IMG/VR virus record: IMGVR_UViG_3300020404_001964
Coordinates: 62,001 to 126,000 of that record
Source: a virus
DNA: 64,000 nt
Reading direction: 5' to 3' (one strand)
A model generated the notes under the pieces. That model was given only the letters and a program-made list of their open reading frames with translations, was not told the DNA's origin and ran no database searches. Both the position numbers and the translations under genes were made by a program. Position 1 is the first letter of the stretch, and every line of letters begins with the position of its first letter. Shown here one piece after another: positions 9,801-16,476 of the stretch.

Positions 9801-9967
9801 TTACCATTAACTTGAAAATCTCTTGTAGGAGCATCACTTTTTACACCTATTCTGCCGTTAGTGTGTCCGATGTATAAAAGATCCGTTTCAAAAGCCAAAT
9901 CAGATGTTCTTGTAAGATTTGCTTTTAATAATGGTCCTGATATTCTACCTACATTGGTTACAGCCAT
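6806..9967 (-). CDS. Large tail-fibre-like protein with beta-helix, paralogue of the gene at 2898-6629
   Basis: This 1053-residue protein starts MAVTNVGRISGPLLKANL, closely matching the neighbouring giant fibre. The order is the same: RISG...DLAFETDLLYIG head, TGDISFDGNIFIGG-type repeats, then a beta-helix from about residue 232 (WYVSTNGTDNLAGNHP, FGTIRHALQY, ILPGTYIEQFPL). The shared ISHNFAYVGAGKN...QANEVVTTNNAK motif follows near 559-620. Between the last two it carries a different insert at about 449-539 (GNHSMRVGETITIANN, NHQTDHTYPRATDP) where the paralogue has a LamG-like domain. A further GTSAQNPNQG module lies near the C-terminus. AAAGGAG and an ATAAATA motif precede the ATG. It is likely a second host-contact fibre. 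Confidence 0.8.
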   Translation of the reverse strand: MAVTNVGRISGPLLKANLTRTSDLAFETDLLYIGHTNGRIGVKSDAPTRDFQVNGNARYTGDLIATNSASFGNLEIDGLTSTFSTFTGPINMNATTKFQMTELRTGNLAFTNSGIRAYNGQNIEIAPGPGTGKVIIPSDLNTTGSIHATGDISFDGNIFIGGDGPEDTLSFKGDIESDLIPDVTGTYNIGSTSQRWGDVHVGSMTGLNDIVVDNTISLAGVRVNLGIENKWYVSTNGTDNLAGNHPNFAFGTIRHALQYIEESTAGPHQLHILPGTYIEQFPLEVPANVTVKGAGIRSVTIKPNVPGRYQDAFLMNDGSSVTDLTIKNFHYSASLDRGYGFRFAPNAGIVTKSPYIQNVSVVTQGDNRTATDPRGFDSGDAGRGALVDGNVLDTASPRASMLFNGVTFITPGADAVTVKNGSRIEFIDCFTYFANRGLYLEHSLNQYTPTGGSYNPATGVMSLTVGNHSMRVGETITIANNSLTFTCAMDNHQTDHTYPRATDPYSGKKITITDTTATSITCNVGISSNTSAHTFKSATANAVTEGTMNEARVIASATVYGNQGVVADGNGCLAYLISHNFAYVGAGKNVENDVDSIDQANEVVTTNNAKVHFVSQDQGGDFRVGDNFIVDLAKGTTSIAVNEGDLGASTLTIGVQGKQTLVDATKIDVPNFRIKDNKIQTLNNGFTISAVGSNNINLNSNVLMPNVDVTGNATIGGSGINFGNEAGDTVDFAMEFEQDLLPTNNTQSNIGSQTKNWKSTNSSRIALDNIDIHNNIIQTTDTNSQLELRANGTGKVNLEDIGFKTTVTSEQGDVAFSGGATSTIIDTTSHILLPSGTSAQNPNQGNAVRFDSSINEFELFSTGKIALNGIKDGDRDTYIDLSNNKFTFYADNTSIGEIDGAGNLIVNRFSSQDQFAIDGNTVTVGTASNPQAGFTANGTGKVLLDTANLSVSGGVIENSVVDADITFTGTGVKQNRTVTFDSTNGYVGPFGTGVQRDATTPRLGAIWWNSDSGLLEVYAGAVDGWVSSIGVQSVTVTDEIAQDLNVVYNLILN

Positions 9968-9983
9968 AGTGCTCCTTTTTTAG

Positions 9984-9990
9984 TATTTAT
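9984..9990 (-). promoter_or_regulatory. T4-type late promoter motif ATAAATA
   Basis: The minus strand reads CAATAAATACTA, then AAAGGAG, then the ATG at 9967. If used, transcription would start only about 10 bases before the ribosome site, a compact layout also seen at 396-402. Confidence 0.5.
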
Positions 9991-10008
9991 TGAAATTTGG
10001 TAAAGGTA

Positions 10009-10806
10009 TTATTTGTCAAAGTTGTGTAAAACAGTGACTGGTTTACCTGTTGGAACTGCTGTTCCAAATGTAATATATTGTCCTGCTGGGTAAGATAATC
10101 CTGTTACAGAACTTTTTCCATCCATGTTGAATGTGTTTCCACCACCATTGTTTGCTTCTGTGTTCAACAATGTAGTCACGCTCAAATATTGTGGAGTAAC
10201 TGCTGACACTGTGTACGTGCCGTCATTTGTTGCTGAACCTGAAACTACCACAGTTTGTCCAACATGATAACCTTTTGACTGCCAATCAATCAAAGCAGTG
10301 TTGCCACTGATAAAAGCACCAACTCCTGTAGAATTGTAATTTGCGACAGCACTTATAATATTGCTGTTTACATCACATGGATTTTGTGTTAAAGTGTAGT
10401 TTGTGTTTGGAATTTGTAAAACGTTTTCAACCATTACTAAAATATTTTCTGGTGAAGTTGGATAACCTAAACCTGATCCAAATCCATCATTTAATCCTCC
10501 AAAGTTTACTTCTACATCATCACCATTACTTAAATTTTGTACAACAATATTTTGTGCTTCAGATAATCTAAACTGTTTCCAAACAGGTGCACCACCACCT
10601 AATGATTCATAAACTTCTAGTTGTCTTAATGTTGTGTTGAATCTTAATTGTCCTTCTGTTGGTGATCCAGGACGTTGTGCTTGAGTTCCTTTAGGAACTA
10701 AAAAAGCACCTGTAGATTGTGCTTCAATTTCTTCATACTGAGTGTAAATTAAACCTTTACCTCGTAGGAGTCTTCTATTTGTTGATTGACGTTTTAAATA
10801 TCTCAT
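10009..10806 (-). CDS. Tail-fibre-like structural protein
   Basis: This 265-residue protein carries the recurrent fibre module GTQAQRPGSPTEGQLRFNT at about residues 40-58, followed by LRQLEVYESL. That module is also found in the two large fibres at 2898 and 6806. The rest is beta-rich: VMVENVLQIPNTNYTL, a Gly/Asn-rich centre and a final ITFGTAVPTGKPVTVLHN strand, resembling the repeats in the C-terminus of the giant protein at 39136. Its start overlaps the stop of the gene at 10806-11132 as TAATG with a GGAGG site, so the two are translationally coupled. The exact role is unknown. Confidence 0.7.
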   Translation of the reverse strand: MRYLKRQSTNRRLLRGKGLIYTQYEEIEAQSTGAFLVPKGTQAQRPGSPTEGQLRFNTTLRQLEVYESLGGGAPVWKQFRLSEAQNIVVQNLSNGDDVEVNFGGLNDGFGSGLGYPTSPENILVMVENVLQIPNTNYTLTQNPCDVNSNIISAVANYNSTGVGAFISGNTALIDWQSKGYHVGQTVVVSGSATNDGTYTVSAVTPQYLSVTTLLNTEANNGGGNTFNMDGKSSVTGLSYPAGQYITFGTAVPTGKPVTVLHNFDK

Positions 10807-11132
10807 TACACCTCCAAGTAACTAACCACAACTGAAATATTGTTATTACCTGATTGAGCAACTCTGATAAAGTCTCCAGCACCCAACACTATTTTTTCTG
10901 TATCTAGTGTAAAAGTTTCTGCTCCAGGAAGTAATGCGTTGTTAACTATCATTGATGCATTTGAACTGTAAGAACCTGTAACAGCGTACAATGTGAAGTT
11001 ACTGTCTTCACTGCCATCTGAGGCTTCTGGTCCAACGTTTGTGATCAATATAGATGTAACAGCATAACTTTTGCCTGCAGGTACTGTAAGAACGTCTACT
11101 GTTCCGTTTACTTCTGAGTTTGTTATTGCCAT
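10806..11132 (-). CDS. Small beta-rich structural protein, related to the protein at 2558-2890
   Basis: This 108-residue protein has no recognised fold. It opens MAITNSEVNGTVDVLTVPAG and closes with ISVVVSYLEV. Its length, strand pattern and ending match the 110-residue protein at 2558-2890. AAAGGAG precedes the ATG. It sits between two fibre genes and overlaps the next start, which points to a virion component made together with them. No signal peptide or membrane segment is seen. Confidence 0.65.
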   Translation of the reverse strand: MAITNSEVNGTVDVLTVPAGKSYAVTSILITNVGPEASDGSEDSNFTLYAVTGSYSSNASMIVNNALLPGAETFTLDTEKIVLGAGDFIRVAQSGNNNISVVVSYLEV

Positions 11133-11142
11133 CGTTTCTCCT

Positions 11143-12156
11143 TTAAAAAATTAATCCAAAAAGCAGTGCTCTGTTCTTGCTGATCACTTCTCCTCTTGTA
11201 TCGTTTGTATTTACAAAATATAATCCTGTATCTCCACCAGATGGTGATTTAGCATACAATTTAACGCCATTGGCGTCATATAACGGGTCTACAGCAGGAT
11301 CCTGCACACTTGGTCTATTGTTGATAACGAACGAGTCATTTGCCCTTACTGAACCCGTACCCGGTGCTACCAATTCTAAATCTTGATTTGAATTTAATCC
11401 ACTGATTGTGTCACCTTCAATTCTTATGTTAGCAATATCTGTTGTTTGTTGGTATAATTCAAATCTTGTAGGTTCCCATAATCCTAATAATGTTCCATCA
11501 ATAGTAACTTCTATTTTAGATGTGTTACCAGATACACTGTTGTCTGTTATTTTTACTTCTGTGTCATCTTGAACTATTCTAGGAAATGCCGCACCAATTA
11601 CAACAGCATTAATTTCATCATCAACATATTTTTTATTTGGAATATCGTTGTCATCGTTCATTCTGCTGATGTAGTTTGCTGGAGCAATACTGCCACCTAA
11701 TCTCAAAGTGCCTGTTCCACCTGGTTCAAAATAAATTGCGTTTGTGTTGTTTATGTTGGCAACTCTTAATGCTAAAATGTCATTTCCATCTGTTGATGAA
11801 ACTTTGAAAGAACCATATCCTGGACCTTGTAGTCCTGGTCCTTGTGAAACTGTTTGTGTGCTTGGATTGTTCCATGCTATTGATTCGTCATAAATTATTT
11901 GTACGTTTGCGTATGTACCTCTATCGATACTTACACCTGCTGTGCCTTCACCAACACCTGCACCTGCTTCATTCTTGTTTAAAAGAATATTGTTATCTTC
12001 GATTTCTAAGTTTGTTGTGTTGACAGTGGTTGTGTTTCCTTCAACTCTTAAATCACCTGTGATATGAGTTAAAGCAGAATCTAATGTAATTTCATTACTG
12101 GTATCTGCTACCTTAATTTTGTAATCACCTGTTTCTATATAAACTGTTTTTGCCAT
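11143..12156 (-). CDS. Tail-fibre-like structural protein
   Basis: This 337-residue protein contains the module GDLRVEGNTTTVNTTNLEIE followed by DNNILLNKNE at about residues 33-64. An almost identical module (GDLTVGGTTTSVDTVNLRVE) occurs in the plus-strand fibre at 56472-58679, so fibre modules are shared between the two strands. Later segments (GNTSKIEVTIDG, LWEPTRFELYQQ, SNQDLELVAPGTGSVRAND) match the LTTTGTDQDLILNAQGNGSI type of repeat in the large fibres. It is likely a virion fibre or adhesin. Its ribosome site is weak, and the hairpin at 12169-12194 lies just upstream. Confidence 0.7.
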   Translation of the reverse strand: MAKTVYIETGDYKIKVADTSNEITLDSALTHITGDLRVEGNTTTVNTTNLEIEDNNILLNKNEAGAGVGEGTAGVSIDRGTYANVQIIYDESIAWNNPSTQTVSQGPGLQGPGYGSFKVSSTDGNDILALRVANINNTNAIYFEPGGTGTLRLGGSIAPANYISRMNDDNDIPNKKYVDDEINAVVIGAAFPRIVQDDTEVKITDNSVSGNTSKIEVTIDGTLLGLWEPTRFELYQQTTDIANIRIEGDTISGLNSNQDLELVAPGTGSVRANDSFVINNRPSVQDPAVDPLYDANGVKLYAKSPSGGDTGLYFVNTNDTRGEVISKNRALLFGLIF

Positions 12157-12168
12157 AGTTTTTTATAA

Positions 12169-12194
12169 TTTAGGGAGTGTTGCCACTCCCTAAA
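12169..12194 (-). terminator. Strong hairpin between the 152-aa protein gene and the fibre gene
   Basis: A perfect inverted repeat with a 10-bp stem (TTTAGGGAGT/ACTCCCTAAA) and a 6-base loop lies 13 bases past the stop of the gene at 12207-12665. It has no clean U-run after it on the minus strand (TTATAAAAAA follows). It may be a partial terminator, an RNA-stabilising 3' end or an attenuator rather than a full intrinsic terminator. Confidence 0.55.
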
Positions 12195-12206
12195 CTGTAT
12201 TTTATA

Positions 12207-12665
12207 TTATGCGTCATCTGTGAAGTCGTCGTCGTCTGAGTTAGCAACGTCGTCATCACCCGCTTCTTCAACTTTTACTTTACCAGCACTAGCCGCCGCA
12301 AAATCCCATGCGAGTTTTTGTCCGTCTAATGCGTTTGATCCAGTATTGCTTGGTTTAGCAACTGTCAAAGTACGTCCTGAAATTTTGCTTACGCCGTAAG
12401 TTTCATTGTCAGAACCTTGTACTGATATTGTCATTTCGCCTGAAGTTAATGCCGCAGGTAATTTTCCAGATACCAATGTACAAGTGATTTCAGTGTCAGT
12501 GGCACCAGTTTCAGCAACTACGAATTTTTTAGATCCTTTTTGCCTTACGATAGTACCTTCAACAACTGATGAACCATTGTGAAAGTTGACTTTAATTTCA
12601 CTTGCCGCCGCAGTTGCACCGCCAGCCGCTGTTGTGAACAGTCTTTTGTTAAGTGGTCTTCCCAT
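12207..12665 (-). CDS. Small structural protein with acidic C-terminus (possible capsid-associated protein)
   Basis: This 152-residue protein starts MGRPLNKRLFTTAAGGATAA. The middle is beta-rich (IKVNFHNGSSVVEGTIVRQK, KKFVVAETGATDTEITCTLV) and the end is a highly acidic tail, EEAGDDDVANSDDDDFTDDA. An AGGAG site precedes the ATG, and the gene has its own ATAAATA motif at 12772-12778 with a leader of about 100 bases. A strong hairpin follows it. The isolated transcription unit suggests high-level late expression, as for a capsid decoration or abundant virion protein. That is inference; I do not recognise the family. Confidence 0.6.
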   Translation of the reverse strand: MGRPLNKRLFTTAAGGATAAASEIKVNFHNGSSVVEGTIVRQKGSKKFVVAETGATDTEITCTLVSGKLPAALTSGEMTISVQGSDNETYGVSKISGRTLTVAKPSNTGSNALDGQKLAWDFAAASAGKVKVEEAGDDDVANSDDDDFTDDA

Positions 12666-12771
12666 TTGTTTTCTCCTATTTTAGAAGTCCAATCCGGGTT
12701 CTATCCGGTACGCAGTGGGTTATTACTGCATAAGACTTTGACATTATGCCAAAGTTCGTTTGAACTAAAGG

Positions 12772-12778
12772 TATTTAT
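12772..12778 (-). promoter_or_regulatory. T4-type late promoter motif ATAAATA
   Basis: The minus-strand context CGATAAATACC overlaps the end of the 90-aa gene. It lies 107 bases before the start of the 152-residue structural protein. The leader in between (12666-12771) contains a CCGG-ATAGAAC-CCGG inverted repeat. Confidence 0.5.
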
Positions 12779-13047
12779 CGTTTGCTGAGTGATGCCAATA
12801 GTTCTACTTTTGAGAATTTTTTTGCTAGATTTATTGCTTCTAACAGCACTTTATTGGCTTCTTCTAGGTATCTGTCTTTTTTGGTTCTACGGTAATCAAC
12901 TAAAATATTAGTGTATTCATCATACATTTTATTCATGGAGTTTTCCAGTTTCTTTATGTCATTGATGAATATACCATGATTTTTCTTCCATATTTGAAGT
13001 CTATCCATGTATTCTTTAAATTCTATCAGTATCTTTTCGTGTTCCAT
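12775..13047 (-). CDS. Hypothetical helical protein of the hemB cassette
   Basis: This 90-residue protein is mostly alpha-helical by composition, with long charged amphipathic stretches (EFKEYMDRLQIWKKNHG, IKKLENSMNKMYDEY, RYLEEANKVLLEAINLAKKF). A short coiled coil is likely. Its ATG overlaps the stop of the HemB-like gene as TAATG, so the two are translationally coupled. No domain is recognised. Small helical proteins at this length can be adaptors, but nothing in the sequence shows a partner. Confidence 0.55.
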   Translation of the reverse strand: MEHEKILIEFKEYMDRLQIWKKNHGIFINDIKKLENSMNKMYDEYTNILVDYRRTKKDRYLEEANKVLLEAINLAKKFSKVELLASLSKR

Positions 13048-13847
13048 TAAATTTTCCCAATTATATCTCTTGCTCCGTATGTGACTAAAAATTTAGCACC
13101 TGCTTTGCGATACACTTTAGCAATTTCTATTTGATGCTCTACAGTGGGCAATCCTAGATATTCATCACTCACTTGATACAATCCTACTGGATTATATGTA
13201 CTGATGGATATCATGCCTAAATCATTCAAACTGTGCTGTGCTGGTTTAAGTAGGAGATAATCTGCTTTTTGACTTCTAAATTTATTTGCTGTGGCAATCA
13301 TTCCTGAATCACCATTGATAGGCAACTGATATGTTCTTTCAGTTGTTGGTGTGCTGTCTGCTAAATTTCTAAATGAACTGTAAAACACACTTCTATATTT
13401 TACATACGCCATTACTTCACAGTCGGTTTCTGCTTTTAAATTCTGCACTGTGTTGTCTCCCATGTCTGATGGAGCCAATATGTCTGCACCTGCTGATTCT
13501 AATTTCTTACCCAAGTTGATTAACAGTGCTTCACTGGTGTCTGGTTTGTCCATCACTCTACAATGACCATCTGGCAAAGTAGAACACAAACAAACATCTA
13601 CAATCAATTGTATTTTTGGAAATTGTTTTTTAATTTTGGCTACCATCTCTGCTTGGTAGTTCCAATCAGGAGTCCATGTTTTTTCTTCTGGTTTAATAAA
13701 CAGTAAGAAACTGTCTACACCTTTGTCTATGTCTTTTTGAATTACATCAAAGATAAAAGTTTGTGACCAACTACTATTGGCTACGCCTAATTCAGCCGTT
13801 TCTGTTCTACCTGATTGGTTCAAAAACAATGGCTGAATTAGGTCCAT
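13047..13847 (-). CDS. hemB: HemB-like porphobilinogen synthase (delta-aminolevulinate dehydratase)
   Basis: This 266-residue homologue belongs to the family that joins two 5-aminolevulinate molecules into porphobilinogen, an early step of tetrapyrrole synthesis. Family motifs are present in order: DVCLCSTLPDGHC at 84-96 (Cys86, Cys88, Cys96 of a zinc-type site); GADILAPSDMGD at 120-131; VMAYVKYRSVFYSSFR at 145-160 with Schiff-base candidate Lys150; RTYQLPIN at 171-178; ADYLLLKPA at 195-203 with the second active-site Lys201; YQVSDEY at 224-230; and VTYGARD at 255-261. The family arm of about 30 N-terminal residues, used in octamer assembly, is missing; the protein begins at DLIQPLF. The gene lies 5 bases behind the lipoprotein gene, under a sigma70-type promoter. 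It is an unusual gene for a T4-like phage. Confidence 0.85.
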   Translation of the reverse strand: MDLIQPLFLNQSGRTETAELGVANSSWSQTFIFDVIQKDIDKGVDSFLLFIKPEEKTWTPDWNYQAEMVAKIKKQFPKIQLIVDVCLCSTLPDGHCRVMDKPDTSEALLINLGKKLESAGADILAPSDMGDNTVQNLKAETDCEVMAYVKYRSVFYSSFRNLADSTPTTERTYQLPINGDSGMIATANKFRSQKADYLLLKPAQHSLNDLGMISISTYNPVGLYQVSDEYLGLPTVEHQIEIAKVYRKAGAKFLVTYGARDIIGKI

Positions 13848-13852
13848 GAAGT

Positions 13853-14059
13853 TTATTTGCCTTTTGCGTTAGGTAGTGCTTCACACTGTTCTGCTGATGC
13901 AGGTAAGCCTGTGTTCTTATCATATAACCAAACGTAAGAGTAACTGACACTTTCGTCTTTTACCATACATTTTTTTCCAAAAGAAACTTTTGGATTTTTT
14001 GGAATTGAACAAGCAGATACTATGAACAACGTTGCTAATATTAATGCTATTTTTTTCAT
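13853..14059 (-). CDS. Small predicted lipoprotein
   Basis: This 68-residue protein has a lipoprotein signal peptide: MKKIALILATLFIVSAC, with a lipobox ending at Cys17. The mature part is about 51 residues, with two further cysteines (Cys31 and Cys59) that could form a disulfide in the periplasm. It is not proline-rich, so an Rz1-type spanin is not supported. AAGGA precedes the ATG. It is the first gene of the cassette driven by the consensus promoter at 14088-14116. The role is unknown; cell-envelope modification or superinfection exclusion would be speculation. Confidence 0.7.
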   Translation of the reverse strand: MKKIALILATLFIVSACSIPKNPKVSFGKKCMVKDESVSYSYVWLYDKNTGLPASAEQCEALPNAKGK

Positions 14060-14087
14060 TTGTTTCCTTGTTAGAGTTTTCGTAATA

Positions 14088-14116
14088 ATTATAACAGATT
14101 TTGGTTAATCTGTCAA
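14088..14116 (-). promoter_or_regulatory. Consensus sigma70-type promoter of the lipoprotein-hemB cassette
   Basis: The minus strand reads TTGACA (14111-14116), exactly 17 bases, then TATAAT (14088-14093). This is a perfect match to the bacterial housekeeping consensus. It lies about 30 bases before the lipoprotein ATG and immediately behind the gp23 terminator. It implies transcription by host polymerase early in infection, unlike the surrounding late genes. Confidence 0.9.
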
Positions 14117-14134
14117 GTCTGATAAAAAAGTCAA

Positions 14135-14160
14135 TAAAAAAGGGGGCCGAAGCCCCCTTC
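14135..14160 (-). terminator. Intrinsic terminator of the gp23 operon
   Basis: On the minus strand a GGGGGC-TTCG-GCCCCC hairpin (14142-14157) with a UUCG tetraloop is followed directly by TTTTTT. It lies 23 bases past the stop of the major capsid gene. This is the clearest rho-independent terminator in the window, and it separates the head operon from the hemB cassette. Confidence 0.95.
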
Positions 14161-14182
14161 AATATATCGTTCAAGTTACGGA

Positions 14183-15361
14183 TTAACTGAAAGATGTGTT
14201 AGACACACCAATAGTCTCAACGTAATCTGCCGCGTTACCTAGTGATGAAGCAGTATTGTTTAACTCAACATAACCATATCTAGTCATGAAAGAAACAACT
14301 GGTTCAAACGTACCTGGATCAAGTACAACACCAGAAGACATTAACGGAATGTATGGGCAATAGAATGCCGCCGCATCTGCTTCTGATGAACCTTTGTAAC
14401 CTACTAATACGTCTGTATCATCAGCCGCATATGTATCTACGTAGATTTTCATCGCACTGTTTAAAGTTCCAACCATTTTTTGGTTAGTTGGTGCTTCAAA
14501 CGTTCCTTCAGTTGTTCTTGCGAACGCTGAAGTTGTTGCTGACTGAAGTACTGTTAATGCTAATGGTGAAACCACTGCAAAATTACCAGCACCACGTCTT
14601 GTGTTTTGTGCGATTTTGTTCGCCGCTCTGTTTATAACAACAGCCAAAGCCGCGTGTTCATCACCTACGAATGTTGCCGTACCTGATACTGCCGCTTGGT
14701 TGTATGTTCCAGATGATTGAGCACCTGCTAAAGTTCTTAATGAAGTGATGATCTCTTGGTCGATTTCAGCAGTAATTTCTTGTGCTAATGCCGCCATGAT
14801 TTCAGCCTCTACATCAATACCTTGTTGTGCTTGAGCATCTTGAGCAGATTCAAATGTCCATCTTGCTTGTAACTTACGTGATTTTGCTTCAACCGTTTGT
14901 TTCAAGATTTGGATTGACATTGCTCTACCACCAGTACCCTCTTTAGCCGCTGTCGCGTCACCAAGACCACCTGTGCCGTCACCTGAATAGGCTTGACCTA
15001 TTTTGAACGGAGATAGAGCCTCATCGCCTGCTGTTACATCATTTGCTGTACCAGTCGCGTTGTTTGTCTCTGCGTATCTTACTCTTAATGTGTGGATTTG
15101 ACCAACTGGGCCAGTCATTGGTTGAACTCCAACCAATTCGTTAGCGATCACAGTAGGCATAACCCTTCTGATCACCGGTAGGATCACTCTGTTTAAAGTA
15201 GCAACGTTACCAGCCGATGTAGCACCTGCTGTTGCCGCCTCAGCCAAATACGCTTTCGTATTTTCTAAAGTAGCCGCCATAACTGCTTTTTTATTTCCAG
15301 TTAAGCCTTCTAATAACGCACTCTTTGTGTCCTGCCAGCGAGTTTCTGTTAGTTCTGACAT
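14183..15361 (-). CDS. 23: Major capsid protein gp23
   Basis: The start is placed at 15361, where AAGGAG precedes MSELTETRWQ. The longer frame back to 15409 would run into the end of gene 22 without a better ribosome site. The protein is 392 residues. Typical T4-family segments are visible: TLNRVILPVIRRVMPTVIAN and LVGVQPMTGPVGQIHTLRVR near residues 53-95, AKSRKLQARWTFESAQDAQA, and the C-terminal FEPVVSFMTRYGYVELN. A T4-type prohead-protease site (L-x-E) occurs at Leu39-Ala40-Glu41, so the mature protein may begin at Ala42. It forms the hexameric shell. It follows gp22 and gp21 in canonical order and ends in a strong terminator. Confidence 0.97.
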   Translation of the reverse strand: MSELTETRWQDTKSALLEGLTGNKKAVMAATLENTKAYLAEAATAGATSAGNVATLNRVILPVIRRVMPTVIANELVGVQPMTGPVGQIHTLRVRYAETNNATGTANDVTAGDEALSPFKIGQAYSGDGTGGLGDATAAKEGTGGRAMSIQILKQTVEAKSRKLQARWTFESAQDAQAQQGIDVEAEIMAALAQEITAEIDQEIITSLRTLAGAQSSGTYNQAAVSGTATFVGDEHAALAVVINRAANKIAQNTRRGAGNFAVVSPLALTVLQSATTSAFARTTEGTFEAPTNQKMVGTLNSAMKIYVDTYAADDTDVLVGYKGSSEADAAAFYCPYIPLMSSGVVLDPGTFEPVVSFMTRYGYVELNNTASSLGNAADYVETIGVSNTSFS

Positions 15362-15377
15362 TGTTTTTTTCTCCTTT

Positions 15378-16466
15378 TTATATACCCGCCAGTCTTCTAA
15401 TGTCAACAATGTTACTGTTGAACTGACTGCCGTTTACAATGTTTGTTTGTTTATCGCCTGTTACTTCTGTGCCTTCATTTATAGCCTGTTTTTTCGCTGG
15501 AGTCCTACCGTTTAGTACGGACGGAATGTACTTTTCGAATTGCTTTCGTAAAGCACCCGTCTGCACACTCTCCAGTAAGTTGTTCATTATTTCTTTTTGT
15601 TCAGTGTTCAATGGAGTTACTAACTCATTGATTACTTTTTCTCTCTCAGCCGCTTCTTTGATTGTAACAATTTCTTTTTCTTTTGCTTCAATCTGCTTTT
15701 TGTTCTCTTCGGCTGTCTTCTTCGCTTCTTCCGCCTGTAGTTTCGCCATGTCCACTACTTTTAGAAGTTTGGCTGTTTCACCTTTTTCGTTCAAGAATGA
15801 TTGTGTGTATTCTTGTGCGTAAGATTCAAACAGTCTGCGACCAAAGTCATTTTTGCGAGCCGCTTCAATGTCATCTTTTAATGAACTAATCTCTTTTTGT
15901 AGAGTTTTGCCCACTACTTCTGACACTTTACTAGCACCTTTTTTCACAAAGTTATTTCTAACTTTTTCAAAATGTGCCTTCGCTTCTCTGATAAGACGTA
16001 CTTTTGTCTCAGCAACGTCTTGTTTGTCTTTTTGAAACTCTGCGATTTCTTTAGATAGAGCATCAACTACGAATTCCTCAAGTTTCTGGAAGTTTTCTGC
16101 CATAACTTTTTGGTCTGCGTGTAATTCAGCAACTTCACCTTTAAGTTGTTCAAAAACAAACGACTTTAATTTGTCTGAGTGTTCACGGATTTGAGTAGCA
16201 TACTTAACTTTTTCTTCTGCTAATTGCTTCTTGTCTTCTGCGAACTCTGCCATTTCTGCTTCTATTCTTTCAGATACCATTTTGTCAACAGCGTCTGTTA
16301 AAGTTGCTTTGTCGTGTTCATACTTCTCAGCAAACTCTGAACGAAGTTCAGCAGTGGCAGAAAGTTTGTTTTCTTCAACCTTCTGGTTCCATGCTTGTTC
16401 GATTTCTGCTCTGATCTCTTCCGAAATTGCGTTGTTTTCAAAAAGTGATTTCAGTGCTTCTAACAT
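15378..16466 (-). CDS. 22: Prohead scaffold/core protein gp22
   Basis: This 362-residue protein lies between the protease and capsid genes, as in T4. Residues about 20-300 are almost continuous charged heptad-like helix (AELRSEFAEKYEHDKATLTD, MAEFAEDKKQLAEEKVKYAT, KTAEENKKQIEAKEKEIVTI), the composition of a scaffold. The C-terminus is less helical (SNIVDIRRLAGI). It builds the internal core around which gp23 assembles and is then degraded by gp21. It is longer than T4 gp22 (about 270 residues). AGGAG precedes the ATG. Confidence 0.92.
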   Translation of the reverse strand: MLEALKSLFENNAISEEIRAEIEQAWNQKVEENKLSATAELRSEFAEKYEHDKATLTDAVDKMVSERIEAEMAEFAEDKKQLAEEKVKYATQIREHSDKLKSFVFEQLKGEVAELHADQKVMAENFQKLEEFVVDALSKEIAEFQKDKQDVAETKVRLIREAKAHFEKVRNNFVKKGASKVSEVVGKTLQKEISSLKDDIEAARKNDFGRRLFESYAQEYTQSFLNEKGETAKLLKVVDMAKLQAEEAKKTAEENKKQIEAKEKEIVTIKEAAEREKVINELVTPLNTEQKEIMNNLLESVQTGALRKQFEKYIPSVLNGRTPAKKQAINEGTEVTGDKQTNIVNGSQFNSNIVDIRRLAGI

Positions 16467-16476
16467 TTATTTTCTC

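Noticed and set aside
12720-12780. TTGACA at about 12733 on the plus strand as a promoter
   Set aside because: No -10 hexamer follows at 16-18 bases, and there is no plus-strand gene downstream.
13920-14174. An alternative 84-residue minus-strand frame over the lipoprotein start and its promoter
   Set aside because: It runs through the terminator and the consensus promoter and lacks a ribosome site; the lipoprotein frame has both a signal peptide and AAGGA.
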